NCBI RefSeq assembly: GCF_005280585.1
Contig: NZ_SZVO01000004.1
Coordinates: 1 to 64,000, forward strand
DNA: 64,000 nucleotides
Reading direction: 5' to 3'
Origin: Dyadobacter frigoris
GTDB lineage: Bacteria > Bacteroidota > Bacteroidia > Cytophagales > Spirosomataceae
Part shown: piece by piece, positions 18,210 to 27,127 of the stretch
Position numbering within the stretch: position 1 is the stretch's first letter
Layout: every line of letters begins with the position of its first letter
Notes under the pieces: generated by a model
Told to the model about the DNA's origin: nothing
The model's input: the letters and a program-made list of their open reading frames with translations, nothing else
Database searches by the model: none
Program-made: the position numbers and the translations under genes

Positions 18210-19592
18210 ATGATAAAGCATAAGCTTTGTCTGTCAGGCCTTTTATTAGTGCTTGTCAGTCCTTCTTTGCATGCACAAACCGGTCTGAGACTTTCCGAAA
18301 TCTGGGACATGACCCTTTCGGATTACCCGGGGATAGACTTGAAAAAGGCGCAGCTGGAGGAGTCCCGGATTGTAAAGAAGCTTACCAGAAATAATAATTA
18401 TTTTCCCTCCGTGCAATTGCAGCTCCAGAATTCGATGGGGAGCTACCAGAGCAGCAGCGGCTCCTTTTTCCCATTGCCGGGCGTGATCAACACCAATGGC
18501 AGGGCTTCCACGGTCGCCGGACAACCTTCAGCGGCGTTTAATACTTTCGGTTCGGTAGTGGCCGACTGGAAATTTTTTGAGTTTGGCCGCAAAACATTAG
18601 TCATGAAGGCCGCTGATCAGGGAATTGAGCGTGCAACGAGTGATCTGGATGCGCAGCAACTGAAACTCAGGACCCGGTCTACCCGGCTGTATCTGAATAT
18701 ACTAAACAGTAAAATAAATTTGCTCTGGGCCTTAGAAAACGCAGCGAGGACAAAGCAGATCTTTGAATTGTCCGCCAGTTTATCGGCTGCCGGCTTAAAA
18801 CCGGGGGCGGATAGTTCTCTGGCTCTCTCGTCCTATCTCCAGACACTTTCCGCCCAGGAGTTGTGGACGGCAAAGCTTGGATCAGATCTGACGGATTTGA
18901 AAGCGCTGGCCCTGAAAGCCGATACAGCGCAGGGGCTGGCTTACGGGCCCTACTTAAATGCTGCGACTATCAGGGATGACCAGGTTCAGATTATCATGAA
19001 TCACCCATATTTGCAGGTGCTGGAAAGTACCATAGAATATGGCCAGACCCAGGCAGCACTGGCGGGTCGCCGGGCATTTCCAACGGTTTCAGCAATCGGA
19101 GGACTTGCGCTTAGAGGTAGTGGTATCGGGCCTGACGGGCTCGTCGACAACCGCCTGGCGGCGGGCTATAACAATGGGTCTGCGAATTATCTGGTCGGAA
19201 TTGCCGTAACTTTTAATATTACAGATGCATTTAACAGCGGTTTAGAAAATAAACGTATAACGCAGAGAGTCAGGGCTGATCAGGCAAATTATGCCATGCA
19301 GAAACTGGATCTGGAAACAAATCTGAGCTCGGTAACCAAGCGTATCGCGGGGCAAAAAAAGCAGATTACAAACGTTACAGCAGCTGTCAAAAATGCCCGG
19401 CTTGCGTATGATCTGTATATGTCAAGATACGAAAGCGGACTGATCAGCCTGACAGAATTATTACAGATACAGTCCATTTTACAGCAGGCCGAAAAAACCA
19501 ATATCGATGCCCATCAGCAATTATGGGAACAGATCCTGGTGGAATCTGAGGCAACTGGCGATTTTTCCTATCTGCAAAACCAATTTAATTAG
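18210..19592 (+). CDS. TolC-family outer-membrane efflux protein
   Basis: 460 residues with a cleavable signal peptide (cleavage near HAQTG, about residue 23). Two repeats of long alpha-helical hairpins (about 40-230 and 260-450) carry the heptad-rich sequences typical of TolC, for example the C-terminal ARLAYDLYMSRYESGLISLT, a conserved TolC repeat-end motif. It forms the outer-membrane channel for the RND pump encoded 5 nt downstream. Confidence 0.9.
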   Translation: MIKHKLCLSGLLLVLVSPSLHAQTGLRLSEIWDMTLSDYPGIDLKKAQLEESRIVKKLTRNNNYFPSVQLQLQNSMGSYQSSSGSFFPLPGVINTNGRASTVAGQPSAAFNTFGSVVADWKFFEFGRKTLVMKAADQGIERATSDLDAQQLKLRTRSTRLYLNILNSKINLLWALENAARTKQIFELSASLSAAGLKPGADSSLALSSYLQTLSAQELWTAKLGSDLTDLKALALKADTAQGLAYGPYLNAATIRDDQVQIIMNHPYLQVLESTIEYGQTQAALAGRRAFPTVSAIGGLALRGSGIGPDGLVDNRLAAGYNNGSANYLVGIAVTFNITDAFNSGLENKRITQRVRADQANYAMQKLDLETNLSSVTKRIAGQKKQITNVTAAVKNARLAYDLYMSRYESGLISLTELLQIQSILQQAEKTNIDAHQQLWEQILVESEATGDFSYLQNQFN

Positions 19593-19597
19593 ATACT

Positions 19598-22500
19598 ATG
19601 AACCTTATAAGGCTTGCTTTGCGAAGACCTTTATCAATAATGGTAGCTGTTATTGGTATTGCCTATTTTTCCTTCACGGCGATCAGGAAGATCAACGTAG
19701 ATATTTTCCCGAGCGTCGAACTTCCGGTGATATACATTGCCATGCCCTATGGAGGGCTGTCGCCAGCCTATATGGATGGCTTTATGGCTAATGAATTTCA
19801 GAAGGTCCTGATTTTTGTCAGTGGGGTAAAGGATATTGACTTTAAAAGTATTCAGGGTTTCACGCTCATGAAGCTCACTTTTTACCCAGGTACGGATATG
19901 GCACAGGCCTCCGGTGAGGTTTCCACACAGGTTTCCAGGGCCATGGGGTTTCTGCCGCCGGGCGCGGTTCCTCCTCAGGTGGTGCGCTTCGATGGCAGCT
20001 CAATCCCGATCGGACAGCTGGTTTTTGAAAGTCCGCAAAGATCGATTACTGAACTTCAAACTATGGCCCTGACTAAGATCAGGCCCATGTTTGTTTCCAT
20101 TCCGGGCGTAACCGCCCCCGCGCCATTCGGAGGGAATATCCGGACAATGGTCGTGAAAGTCAATGCGGATCTGATGCAGTCTTATGGTCTTTCTGCGGAA
20201 GAGGTGACAACAGCCATTGCAAAGAATAATTTCCCTGCCCCGGCAGGTAATATCCGGATCGGCAATCAAAATTTAATGAGCCCACTCAACTCAATTGCCA
20301 ATGATCCGCAGGAGTTTTTGGATATCCCGATCCGGAAGGGTTCAGGAACCAATGTGTATGTCAAAGATATTGCCAGCGTAGAAGATGCAGCTGATATCAC
20401 GACGGGTTATGCCATCATCAATGGAAAGCGTTCTGTGTATTTACCTGTGATTAAAAAAGCCGACGCTTCAACGCTGAAAGTGGTGGAAAACCTGAAAGCT
20501 GCCATACCCATGCTTAAAGCCGCGTTGCCGGAAGATGTAGACATTCGTTACGTTTTTGACCAGTCGGGTTACATTGAGCGTTCACTGGAAAATCTGATCC
20601 ATGAAGGCATACTGGGAGCGCTGCTGACCGGACTGATGGTGTTTCTTTTTCTGGGGGATTCCCGCGGCTCGCTGATCGTGGTGATGACCATACCGATTGC
20701 AATCCTTTCGGCTGTGATCATGCTTTACATGCTCGGGCAGACCATTAATGTGATGACACTGAGCGGGCTTGCACTGGCTATCGGCATCCTGGTGGATGAA
20801 GCCACGGTGACCATCGAGAACATTCACCAGCATTTTGAAATGCACAAACCTAAGAAAAGGGCAATTCTTGATGCGCTGCTGGAAATATCGGTTCCAAAGC
20901 TTCTGATCCTGTTATGTATCCTGGCGGTTCTGATACCTTCTTTTATGATGAGCGGCATTCCAAAGGACATGTTTATGCCGCTTTCCCTCGCTGTCGCTTT
21001 TGCAATGGTTGCATCCTTTGTGGCTTCTCAAACCTTTGTGCCGATCATGGCAAACTGGCTGATGAAACCGGAAAATTTAAAAAGCCATAAAAAGGTAAGA
21101 GGAGCAAAGCGGGCACGGTTTGACTCTTTTAAGACCCATTATTTATCGCTGACCCGGCGTTTGCAAAAAAGACCAACGGCGGTTATTATCGCGTATGTGA
21201 TTATCGTTGGAATTATGGTGACAGGATCTTTTTTGACTGTCGGTACTGATATTCTGCCGGCAAGTAACAGTGGTGATATCCAGCTCAGGATTGTAGCTCC
21301 CGAAGGTAGCAGGCTTGAAAATACGGAAACTTACCTGAAAAAAGTGACTAGCATTATCAAAGATGAGCTTCCTGAAAGTGCCATTAAAATCAGTTCTGCC
21401 TTCGTAGGACTTCAACCGTCAGCCACGGCCATTAACCCCATCTTTCTTTTTACAAGTGGGTCGCATGAGGCTGTTTTGCAGCTTTCCATTGATCAAAATA
21501 TTTTCGAAGAACCCATTGCCGGCTTGAAGGAAAAAATCAGGAATCAGGTAAAAAAGCAGTTGCCCGAGCTTAAAATTAATTTTGAACCCATGGAACTGGT
21601 TGAAAAGATCATGAGCCAGGGTGCTATGACACCGATACAGATTAAAGTAGCAGCCGGTCAGTTGAAAGCGGCGAATCAGTATGCTATGAAACTGAAACGT
21701 GAAATGGATAAGATACATTTTCTGAGGGATGTACGCATTGCGGAACCGGTCAATTATCCGAGTGTCAAAATCAACGTGAACAGACAGCTTGCAGCGCAGT
21801 TTGGTCTTACCATGGAAGATGTTTCACGGGCACTTGCCATTGCCACGTCATCGACCCGTTTTACAAATAAAAACCTTTGGGTCGATCCCAAATCCGGTCT
21901 GGTTTTCCAGGTCCAGGTGCAGATACCCGAATCAGATATGGGCTCGCTGGACAAACTGCGCTCATTGCCGCTTAAAGCAGGTGAGCCGCGTCCGGTGCTG
22001 GAAGATGTTGCCAGTCTGGAAATGGTAAAGCAAGCAGGCCAGGTGAACCGTCAGGGAGCCAACCGGTATGTGACGATCCTGGCCAATACGGACCACAAAG
22101 ATCTGGGCAGTGCGTCCGCGGCGGTCAGAAAAGTCCTGACAGATGCAGGCGATGCACCCCGTGGCGTGATCGTTTCTACCGAAGGGCTTATGCAGCTGCT
22201 AGATGAGACGATGTCAGGACTTCAAACGGGTCTGGTGGTCGCGGTCGTTGTTATTTTCCTGATGCTGACGGCCTACTACCAGTCCTTTAAAATATCTGCG
22301 CTGATCCTTGCGGTGGTACCAGCTGTGATTGGCGGAAGTATTCTGATGCTTCTTTTATTTGGCAGCACACTCAATTTGCAATCTTATATGGGCATTATTA
22401 TGTCGGTGGGTGTGTCGGTTTCCAATGCGGTCCTTTTGATCAACCAGGCCGAATACAACAGGCTGACCCTGGGTATGCAGGCCCGGCAGGCGAGTCTTGC

Positions 22501-22768
22501 CGCAGCTTCTTCTCGCCTACGACCGATCGTGATGACGACCCTTGCTATGATTGCCGGTATGGTGCCGATGGCTTCCGGAATGGGAGAAGGCGGGGAGCAG
22601 GTAGCCCCATTGGGACAGGCTGTTATAGGAGGTCTGCTTCTATCAACACTAACGGTGCTTCTGGTAATGCCGCACCTGTTTACAAGCGTGATGCGCAAAG
22701 CAGGCAGGGATAGTCCATCGCTGGACCCGGACGATGTGGATGCCCAATTAATTGAACTTTCTAAATGA
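19598..22768 (+). CDS. RND efflux transporter, inner-membrane pump (AcrB/CzcA superfamily)
   Basis: 1056 residues, twelve transmembrane helices in two halves, each with a large periplasmic loop. The N-terminal motif LIRLALRRPLSIMVAVIGIA, the helix 4 sequence LSGLALAIGILVDEATVTIE (paired acidic residues of the proton relay) and the second-half GVSVSNAVLLINQAEYNR are diagnostic. Substrate cannot be told: HAE-1-type and metal-type pumps share these motifs. Gene order is TolC, pump, adaptor. It overlaps the open frame of the adaptor. Confidence 0.92.
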   Translation: MNLIRLALRRPLSIMVAVIGIAYFSFTAIRKINVDIFPSVELPVIYIAMPYGGLSPAYMDGFMANEFQKVLIFVSGVKDIDFKSIQGFTLMKLTFYPGTDMAQASGEVSTQVSRAMGFLPPGAVPPQVVRFDGSSIPIGQLVFESPQRSITELQTMALTKIRPMFVSIPGVTAPAPFGGNIRTMVVKVNADLMQSYGLSAEEVTTAIAKNNFPAPAGNIRIGNQNLMSPLNSIANDPQEFLDIPIRKGSGTNVYVKDIASVEDAADITTGYAIINGKRSVYLPVIKKADASTLKVVENLKAAIPMLKAALPEDVDIRYVFDQSGYIERSLENLIHEGILGALLTGLMVFLFLGDSRGSLIVVMTIPIAILSAVIMLYMLGQTINVMTLSGLALAIGILVDEATVTIENIHQHFEMHKPKKRAILDALLEISVPKLLILLCILAVLIPSFMMSGIPKDMFMPLSLAVAFAMVASFVASQTFVPIMANWLMKPENLKSHKKVRGAKRARFDSFKTHYLSLTRRLQKRPTAVIIAYVIIVGIMVTGSFLTVGTDILPASNSGDIQLRIVAPEGSRLENTETYLKKVTSIIKDELPESAIKISSAFVGLQPSATAINPIFLFTSGSHEAVLQLSIDQNIFEEPIAGLKEKIRNQVKKQLPELKINFEPMELVEKIMSQGAMTPIQIKVAAGQLKAANQYAMKLKREMDKIHFLRDVRIAEPVNYPSVKINVNRQLAAQFGLTMEDVSRALAIATSSTRFTNKNLWVDPKSGLVFQVQVQIPESDMGSLDKLRSLPLKAGEPRPVLEDVASLEMVKQAGQVNRQGANRYVTILANTDHKDLGSASAAVRKVLTDAGDAPRGVIVSTEGLMQLLDETMSGLQTGLVVAVVVIFLMLTAYYQSFKISALILAVVPAVIGGSILMLLLFGSTLNLQSYMGIIMSVGVSVSNAVLLINQAEYNRLTLGMQARQASLAAASSRLRPIVMTTLAMIAGMVPMASGMGEGGEQVAPLGQAVIGGLLLSTLTVLLVMPHLFTSVMRKAGRDSPSLDPDDVDAQLIELSK

Positions 22769-22778
22769 ACCAATCAAA

Positions 22779-23882
22779 ATGATGCGTATAAATAAAAATT
22801 CACTGGTTCTTATGCTCGGTGTGCTGCTCAGCATGGGTATAAATGGCTGTGGCAGTAAACCGGAAACCGAAAATCAGACTAAACCAGAAGTGAAAGGGCC
22901 TGCGACGGTACAGGTTATCATGCCCATAGAAGACCAGCCCGATTACAAGCTGACACTGCCCGGCGAGCTCAAACCGTATGAACAGGTTAGTTTATTTCCA
23001 AAAATAAAAGGGTTTGTTAAAACTATTTCTGTGGATCGCGGAAGTCTTGTCAGAAAGGGACAGGTATTGGCCGTTTTGGAAGCGCCGGAAGTCTCACAAC
23101 GTTTTCAGTCTGCCAGATCGGACCAGCAGAAGTTTTACGAAGATTATATGTTAAGCCGTCAAATGTATGAAAGGATCTTAAAAGCTACCCGTAAGGATGG
23201 GTCGGTTGCAGCCATTGAGCTCGACAGGGCTAAAAGCAAATTAAAGAGCGACAGTGCTGCTTACCGGTCGGCTATATCAAGCGCGCAGTCATTTGGACAG
23301 CTTGCACAATACTTAAAGATCATCTCGCCATTTGACGGGGTCGTTGTGGAAAGGAATGTATCGGTCGGAGCGCTTGTCGGGGAAAATAATACAATGCCAC
23401 TGCTGGTGATTGCCCAGAACAAAAAGCTGAGATTAACCGTGGCGATCCCGGAAAAACATGCACAGTCGCTTGGGAAGAATACCAGTATCACCTTTATGGT
23501 TTCTAATCTCCCAGGAAAGGTATTCAATTCGGTTTTGTCCAGAAAAAGCCAGGTTTTAGAGCAGAAGAACCGCTCAGTGACAGCAGAATTTGATGTAGAT
23601 AATAAAGATGGATCGCTAGACGGTGGAGAATATGCACAGGTGACCATGACCCTGCGACGGCCGGATTCAACCTTATGGGTTCCTGCCAGTAGCGTAGTTC
23701 ATGCGCAGTCGGGTACATTTGTACTTGTTGTAGAAGACGACAGCGTAAAAAAAGTAGATGTTTCAGAAGGGACCCGAAAAGATTCACTTCAGGAAGTTTT
23801 TGGTTCCCTGACGAAAACAGATAAGGTTGTCAAAAGCGGGAATGAAGAGCTGCTGAATAACGGGAAAGTTAAAGTCAATTAA
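22779..23882 (+). CDS. RND efflux periplasmic adaptor (membrane-fusion protein)
   Basis: Lipoprotein adaptor linking pump and TolC channel. ATG 22779 (MMRINKNSLVLMLGVLL) gives a signal with the lipobox MGINGC. The upstream ATG at 22752 lies inside the pump gene and adds a charged leader, so it is less likely. A split lipoyl domain (SLFPKIKGFVKTISVDRGSL near residue 75, and ISPFDGVVVERNVSVGALVG near 185), an intervening coiled coil (about 110-170) and a C-terminal beta-barrel follow. Length is about 367. Confidence 0.9.
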   Translation: MMRINKNSLVLMLGVLLSMGINGCGSKPETENQTKPEVKGPATVQVIMPIEDQPDYKLTLPGELKPYEQVSLFPKIKGFVKTISVDRGSLVRKGQVLAVLEAPEVSQRFQSARSDQQKFYEDYMLSRQMYERILKATRKDGSVAAIELDRAKSKLKSDSAAYRSAISSAQSFGQLAQYLKIISPFDGVVVERNVSVGALVGENNTMPLLVIAQNKKLRLTVAIPEKHAQSLGKNTSITFMVSNLPGKVFNSVLSRKSQVLEQKNRSVTAEFDVDNKDGSLDGGEYAQVTMTLRRPDSTLWVPASSVVHAQSGTFVLVVEDDSVKKVDVSEGTRKDSLQEVFGSLTKTDKVVKSGNEELLNNGKVKVN

Positions 23883-23908
23883 TGTACCTTTTCAAACAAA
23901 TCTAAAAT

Positions 23909-24490
23909 ATGAAAAAGAAATGGTTTTCAGTATCTAATATCACTACGGCAGTGATGGTGGTATTTTTAGCTGCCATGGTCATAAGCCCAGAGGTAAAAGC
24001 ATGGACAATTCAGACGCTGATGAAGGTAGGCCTGTTCCAGCCCAAAATCGATAAGCAGCCCGATGCAGCTTCGGCGGAAGCTTTACCAAATGTTTTCTTC
24101 CGGAAGGGCGATGGTAAAACGGTTGATCTGGCCTCACTGAAAGGAAAAGTCATATTTATTAATTTCTGGGCCACCTGGTGCCCGCCCTGTATCGCCGAAA
24201 TGCCCTCAATCAATGCGCTGTATGGCAAATTCAAGGATAATGAAAATGTCGTCTTTTTAATGGTTGATGTGGACGGGAATTATCAGAAGTCGGACAGTTT
24301 TATGAAAAAGCACCATTACGGTTTGGAAGTCGTTAGCCCGGCTGTCGAGATACCACCCGTGTTTATGCAGGGGGCTGTTCCCACCACGGTGATCCTGGAC
24401 AAAGAAGGGAAAATGGTTTACCGGCAGGAAGGCGCAGCCGATTATAATAGTCCGAAGCTGGTGGACATGATCAGTAAATTGGCTAATTAG
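23909..24490 (+). CDS. TlpA/ResA-like membrane-anchored thioredoxin
   Basis: 193 residues. An N-terminal membrane anchor (about 10-30) precedes a periplasmic thioredoxin fold with the active site FWATWCPPCIAEMP (Cys at about 91 and 94), and a cis-Pro loop GAVPTTVILD near 152. TlpA/ResA proteins reduce disulfides, typically in apocytochromes c. A c-type cytochrome gene lies 105 nt downstream and more are nearby, so cytochrome maturation or thiol redox control is a likely role. Confidence 0.88.
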   Translation: MKKKWFSVSNITTAVMVVFLAAMVISPEVKAWTIQTLMKVGLFQPKIDKQPDAASAEALPNVFFRKGDGKTVDLASLKGKVIFINFWATWCPPCIAEMPSINALYGKFKDNENVVFLMVDVDGNYQKSDSFMKKHHYGLEVVSPAVEIPPVFMQGAVPTTVILDKEGKMVYRQEGAADYNSPKLVDMISKLAN

Positions 24491-24496
24491 TGTTCT

Positions 24497-24540
24497 GTGA
24501 CAAATATCACTAATTTTCTTAACTGATTGGATGAAATTTG
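24497..24540 (+). promoter_or_regulatory. Crp/Fnr-type site E plus -7 box (TsdA-like operon)
   Basis: GTGACAAATATCAC at 24497-24510, identical to site A read in its gene's direction, followed after 22 nt by GAAATTTG at 24533-24540. The palindrome starts 7 bases after the stop of the TlpA gene, marking a new transcription unit. Confidence 0.8.
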
Positions 24541-24594
24541 AGAACCACTTTGAAACGATTGATTCCCATCATATCTTAGATAAAATTGTAGATT

Positions 24595-25611
24595 ATGAAT
24601 AATTTACGAAAAAGTAGATCGCCCGTCGCCAATAGGATGAACCGCACGCTGATGATACTGATCACGTCTTTTTTAGGTAGCGCTGTTTTGGTTGTGATGT
24701 CTCCGGCTGTGTTCAGTTCAGATAAGTTTGGGGCAAATCATCTGAAAGCTGACACGCTGGCAGGTGCGCAGACGAAGGTTATTAAGCATACAGCCGATAC
24801 AGATGAGATGAAATTGATCTTATATGGTAAAGATTTGATTGCCAATACGTCCGGTTATCTGGGCCCGAAGGGCAGTGTCATGCATATATCGAATGGGATG
24901 AACTGCCAGAATTGTCATCTGGATGCAGGAACAAGGCCAATGGGCAATAACTACTGGGCAGTTTACTCAACTTATCCCAAGTACCGGGCTAGATCCGCGA
25001 GTAAGGAGACAATCGTGAAGCGGATATCGGACTGCTTTGAAAGAAGCCTGAACGGAAAAAAGCCTGATAGCTCCAGTAGAGAAATGAAGGCAATGGTGGC
25101 TTATATGAAATGGATAGGAAAGGACGTGCCGAAAGGCGTTGTACCCAAAGGTGCAGGAATCAGTAAACTAGCTTATCTTGACCGGGCCGCTGCCCCCAAT
25201 ACAGGTAGCGTGCTTTATAAAGAAAAGTGTGCGGTTTGCCATGGGGCCAAAGGGCAGGGCATCATTAATACGGATGGAAGGTCGTTTATTTATCCGCCTC
25301 TTTGGGGAAACCAAAGTTACAACGACGGGGCAGGGCTATATAGAATTTCTACCTTTGCTGGTTTTGTGAAAGACAATATGCCGTTTGGTGCAAGTCATGA
25401 AAATCCCATTCTGACCGATGAGCAGGCCTGGGATCTGGCAGCATTTGTAAACGCTCAGCCGCGGCCCCATAAAGATCAGGTAAACGACTGGAAGAACGTG
25501 TCTGAGAAACCAATAGATTTTCCATTTGGGCCTTACGCAGATACCTTCCCCGAAAAGCAGCATAAATATGGTCCCTTCAAGCCCATTGTTTCGGCCAGAA
25601 CAGTTAAATAA
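24595..25611 (+). CDS. TsdA-like dihaem cytochrome c (putative thiosulfate dehydrogenase)
   Basis: Periplasmic or membrane-anchored dihaem cytochrome, 338 residues. An N-terminal hydrophobic segment (about 18-42) precedes two CxxCH haem sites: CQNCH near 103 and CAVCH near 213. Between them is the TsdA-type stretch ETIVKRISDCFERSLNGK; in TsdA enzymes a Cys at this position is an axial haem ligand at the thiosulfate site. After the second haem come YPPLWG and NDGAGLYR, then NMPFG and AAFVNAQPRPHK, also shared with TsdA. It would couple two thiosulfates to tetrathionate, or run in reverse. The reaction is inferred from family resemblance. Confidence 0.82.
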   Translation: MNNLRKSRSPVANRMNRTLMILITSFLGSAVLVVMSPAVFSSDKFGANHLKADTLAGAQTKVIKHTADTDEMKLILYGKDLIANTSGYLGPKGSVMHISNGMNCQNCHLDAGTRPMGNNYWAVYSTYPKYRARSASKETIVKRISDCFERSLNGKKPDSSSREMKAMVAYMKWIGKDVPKGVVPKGAGISKLAYLDRAAAPNTGSVLYKEKCAVCHGAKGQGIINTDGRSFIYPPLWGNQSYNDGAGLYRISTFAGFVKDNMPFGASHENPILTDEQAWDLAAFVNAQPRPHKDQVNDWKNVSEKPIDFPFGPYADTFPEKQHKYGPFKPIVSARTVK

Positions 25612-25639
25612 CAAACATTTCAATTTAAAATTATCCAAA

Positions 25640-26101
25640 ATGAAAAAGATCGCATCCGTTTTATTTGCAGCCTCCATACTATTTTCAGTTGGTGTCCGTG
25701 CTCAGATTAAGGCAATTAACCCAGCCGAATTTCACGGAGCTGTGGCTGATAAAAAGTTGTACAAAGTTGTTTACCAGCTCAATAGTGACGATGAGAAAGT
25801 CATTAAAGCCACAATGAAAAACATGATGAACGCATTAGAAGATCCGCGCCTGAAAGGGAAACTGGAAGCAGAACTCGTTGTCCATGGGGGAGGCGTTGCA
25901 GTATTCAAAAAAGATGGTCCTTATGAGGAGCAGTTAAAGGCATTGCAGGCGAAAGGGGTTATTTTGGCAGAATGCGAAAACACGCTCCGGGAGCGCAAAA
26001 TCAGCAAAGACGAGCTCTTTGATTTCATATCATTTGTTCCCAGCGGCAACGGGGAGCTTATCATCCGTCAGCAGCAGGGATGGGCGATGGTGCATCCATA
26101 A
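25640..26101 (+). CDS. DsrE/DsrF-like protein with signal peptide
   Basis: 153 residues from ATG 25640 (MKKIASVLFAASILFSVGV, cleavage near RAQ), preceded by 28 nt after the cytochrome stop. The mature part has the DsrE-like alpha/beta fold: YKVVYQLNSDDEKVIKATMK, ELVVHGGGVAVF and GVILAECENTLRERK with a conserved Cys. DsrE family proteins trap or relay sulfane sulfur on that Cys. This one is exported, so it would act in the periplasm beside the TsdA-like cytochrome. The frame is open further upstream, but only this ATG gives a signal peptide. Confidence 0.88.
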   Translation: MKKIASVLFAASILFSVGVRAQIKAINPAEFHGAVADKKLYKVVYQLNSDDEKVIKATMKNMMNALEDPRLKGKLEAELVVHGGGVAVFKKDGPYEEQLKALQAKGVILAECENTLRERKISKDELFDFISFVPSGNGELIIRQQQGWAMVHP

Positions 26102-26120
26102 TATGTAATTTTAGTTGAGC

Positions 26121-26163
26121 ATAAATCAGTTCGGCATCTTGGCCGGACTGATTTATTGTTTTT
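26121..26163 (+). terminator. Rho-independent terminator after DsrE gene
   Basis: A 15-bp imperfect hairpin with arms ATAAATCAGTTCGGC and GCCGGACTGATTTAT, followed by TGTTTTTAT. It ends the TsdA-DsrE unit before promoter F. Confidence 0.8.
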
Positions 26164-26206
26164 ATCCAAAGCCTGTATAAAACTTTCGGTCTATTTTACA
26201 ATGAAT

Positions 26207-26250
26207 GTGACCAATATCACATAACCGAATCTTTTAATCAATTACATTTG
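26207..26250 (+). promoter_or_regulatory. Crp/Fnr-type site F plus consensus -7 box (peroxiredoxin 1)
   Basis: GTGACCAATATCAC at 26207-26220, a 22-nt gap, then TACATTTG at 26243-26250, a full TANNTTTG match. The promoter and the leader that follows resemble those of peroxiredoxin 2 (site G), so the duplication included the control region. Confidence 0.82.
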
Positions 26251-26316
26251 AAAAGGTTGATGTCGGCAGCAAATTGCTGGTTGGGTACAACTGAAATACT
26301 AATTATTTAATATCAA

Positions 26317-26967
26317 ATGGAAAACCAGGAAAAGGAAAGTTATATGCCTCGCATCGGCGATCAGGCACCTGATTTTGAATCTATAACCACCACAGGAAAA
26401 CTTGTTTTTTCTGAATATAATAAAGGCAGCTGGGTGATCCTGTTTTCACATCCGGCGGATTTTACCCCGGTGTGTACAACCGAAATGACCGGTTTTGCCA
26501 ACGAAAAAGATTTTTTTGCAGCACATCAAACTAAGCTGATGGGCCTGAGTATTGACTCTATTCATTCACATATCGCCTGGGTTAATGCAGTTTATGATAA
26601 AACAGGCGTGTTATTTGAATTTCCGATTATTGCAGATATTGATATGAAGGTAGCCAAACTATATGGTATGCTGCAGCCCGGTGAGAGCGAAACTGCAGCC
26701 GTACGTGCCGTGTTTATCATTGATCCGATGGGAAAGGTCAGACTGGTGATGTATTACCCTTTAAGTGTAGGCCGTAATATGGAAGAGATCAAACGGTCGT
26801 TGCTGGCCCTTCAGACTTCGGACGAATACAAAGTGTCCCTTCCGCTGGACTGGAAGCCCGGTGACAAGGTCATCATCGGTGCACCCAGGACCGTTGAGTC
26901 CTTACTGGAAAGAAAAGCATCCAATCTGGACATGGTTGACTGGTATCTGGCCATGAAGACTTTATAG
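26317..26967 (+). CDS. 1-Cys peroxiredoxin (Prx6/AhpC-TSA type), copy 1
   Basis: 216 residues of the Prx6-type family. The peroxidatic Cys is in HPADFTPVCTTEM (Cys50), and no other Cys is present, so a resolving thiol must come from another molecule. The long C-terminal extension (after LALQTSDEY) is typical of Prx6. It reduces hydroperoxides in the cytoplasm. The gene is under Crp/Fnr-type site F and followed by a hairpin. It differs from the copy at 32625 by roughly 23 residues counted by eye. Confidence 0.93.
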   Translation: MENQEKESYMPRIGDQAPDFESITTTGKLVFSEYNKGSWVILFSHPADFTPVCTTEMTGFANEKDFFAAHQTKLMGLSIDSIHSHIAWVNAVYDKTGVLFEFPIIADIDMKVAKLYGMLQPGESETAAVRAVFIIDPMGKVRLVMYYPLSVGRNMEEIKRSLLALQTSDEYKVSLPLDWKPGDKVIIGAPRTVESLLERKASNLDMVDWYLAMKTL

Positions 26968-26997
26968 GCTGACGTATAAATATTTTCGTTAGCTGTT

Positions 26998-27039
26998 AGG
27001 GGCTGTGATGCAATAACTGTTGTTCATTACAGCCCTTTC
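26998..27039 (+). terminator. terminator hairpin after peroxiredoxin 1
   Basis: Arms GGGCTGTGATG (27000-27010) and CATTACAGCCC (27025-27035), 11 bp with one G-U pair, then TTTCTGGTT. Confidence 0.65.
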
Positions 27040-27127
27040 TGGTTATGATTAAATTTCTTAATACATGACCGAAGCGTAATGCTGACTTGGGTATTTCTGT
27101 CACAGGTATTTTGTACAATTTAAATAA

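Noticed and set aside
27090..27103. GGTATTTCTGTCAC as an eighth Crp/Fnr site before ccoN
   Set aside because: Only one arm (GTCAC) is present, and the TTTG at 27110-27113 is at the wrong distance.
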